Source of the DNA: Doris montereyensis
Taxonomy: Eukaryota > Mollusca > Gastropoda > Nudibranchia > Dorididae
Direction of reading: 5' to 3'
DNA: 64,000 nucleotides
Assembly (NCBI GenBank): GCA_037039925.1
Contig: JAXRKP010000085.1
Coordinates: forward strand, 350,001 to 414,000
Part shown: piece by piece, positions 63,641 to 64,000 of the stretch
How positions within the stretch are numbered: the stretch's first letter is position 1
How the letters are laid out: every line of letters starts with the position of its first letter
The notes under the pieces: generated by a model
Database searches by the model: none
The model's input: only the letters and a program-made list of their open reading frames with translations
Told to the model about the DNA's origin: nothing
Program-made: the position numbers and the translations under genes

Positions 63641-64000
63641 AGGAATGTTAAACATAGTTAACCTGAGTGGATTGGGAATGTTAAACATAGTTAACCTGAG
63701 TGGATGGAATGTTAAACATAGTTAACCTGAGTGGATGGAATGTTAAACATAGTTAACCTGAGTGGATGGAATGTTAAACATAGTTAACCTGAGTGGATGG
63801 AATGTTAAACATAGTTAAATGGAATGTTAAACATAGTTAATAGTTAATGTTAAAGAGTGGATGGTTAAAATGTTAAACATAGTTAACCTGAGTGGATGGA
63901 ATGTTAAACATAGTTAACCTGAGTGGATGGAATGTTAAACATAGTTAACCTGAGTGGATGGAATGTTAAACATAGTTAACCTGAGTGGATGGAATGTTAA
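63390..64000. repeat. 31-bp minisatellite, runs off the right edge
   Basis: The unit is GGATGGAATGTTAAACATAG, TTAACCTGAGT. It is disrupted at 63,440-63,660 by pieces of the duplicated intron and at 63,815-63,870 by truncated units, then regular to the edge. GTTAAACATAGTTAAC is a near-perfect dyad. Confidence 0.95.

Overview
This is a eukaryotic window, and it has no prokaryotic operon structure. It carries parts of two spliced protein-coding genes, both on the minus strand, with GT-AG introns from about 0.1 to 8 kb. The introns and intergenic DNA are full of minisatellites, tRNA-derived SINEs, short inverted-repeat DNA transposons and decayed LINE/DDE-transposase relics. Gene content, exon style and repeat types suggest an animal, most likely a lophotrochozoan and probably a mollusc. 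That placement is an inference; no species can be named from the sequence alone.

Gene 1 (minus, 18,924 to 5,119): five in-phase exons encode the first 186 residues of an ARFGEF3/BIG3-type protein (Sec7-family ARF-GEF relative). The match runs through all five exons. The rest of the gene lies beyond the left edge. Its introns hold a 48-bp array (13.3-15.2 kb), a 39-bp array (6.35-7.27 kb), SINEs, a LINE tail and two MITEs. The first 5 kb is almost entirely tandem repeats.

Middle (19-44.9 kb): no intact gene was recognised. It holds a dead ISXO2/Merlin-type transposase (24.27-25.23 kb), two LINE fragments each preceded by a copy of a ~650-bp repeat, and a 9-kb stretch (28.3-36.8 kb) that is mostly successive minisatellites plus a (CT)n block.

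Gene 2 (minus, 62,868 to 44,976): fifteen exons, about 2.4 kb of coding sequence, encode the C-terminal ~800 residues of a very hydrophobic polytopic membrane protein that I could not assign to a family. Thirteen of the fourteen internal junctions agree in phase. One exon (56,003-56,309) contains a one-base frame disruption, and the most upstream exon (62,754-62,868) also fails to stay open. A decayed partial copy of one exon sits in an upstream intron (about 60.1 kb).

Nearly all long open frames in the window are artefacts of arrays whose unit length is a multiple of three. The most interesting structures are: a MITE family flanked by TA, one copy of which contains a nested SINE and has its end amplified into a 47-bp satellite; two further MITEs with clear inverted repeats; a (CT)n block that appears to have grown inside a dispersed repeat; and duplicated exon pieces in gene 2.
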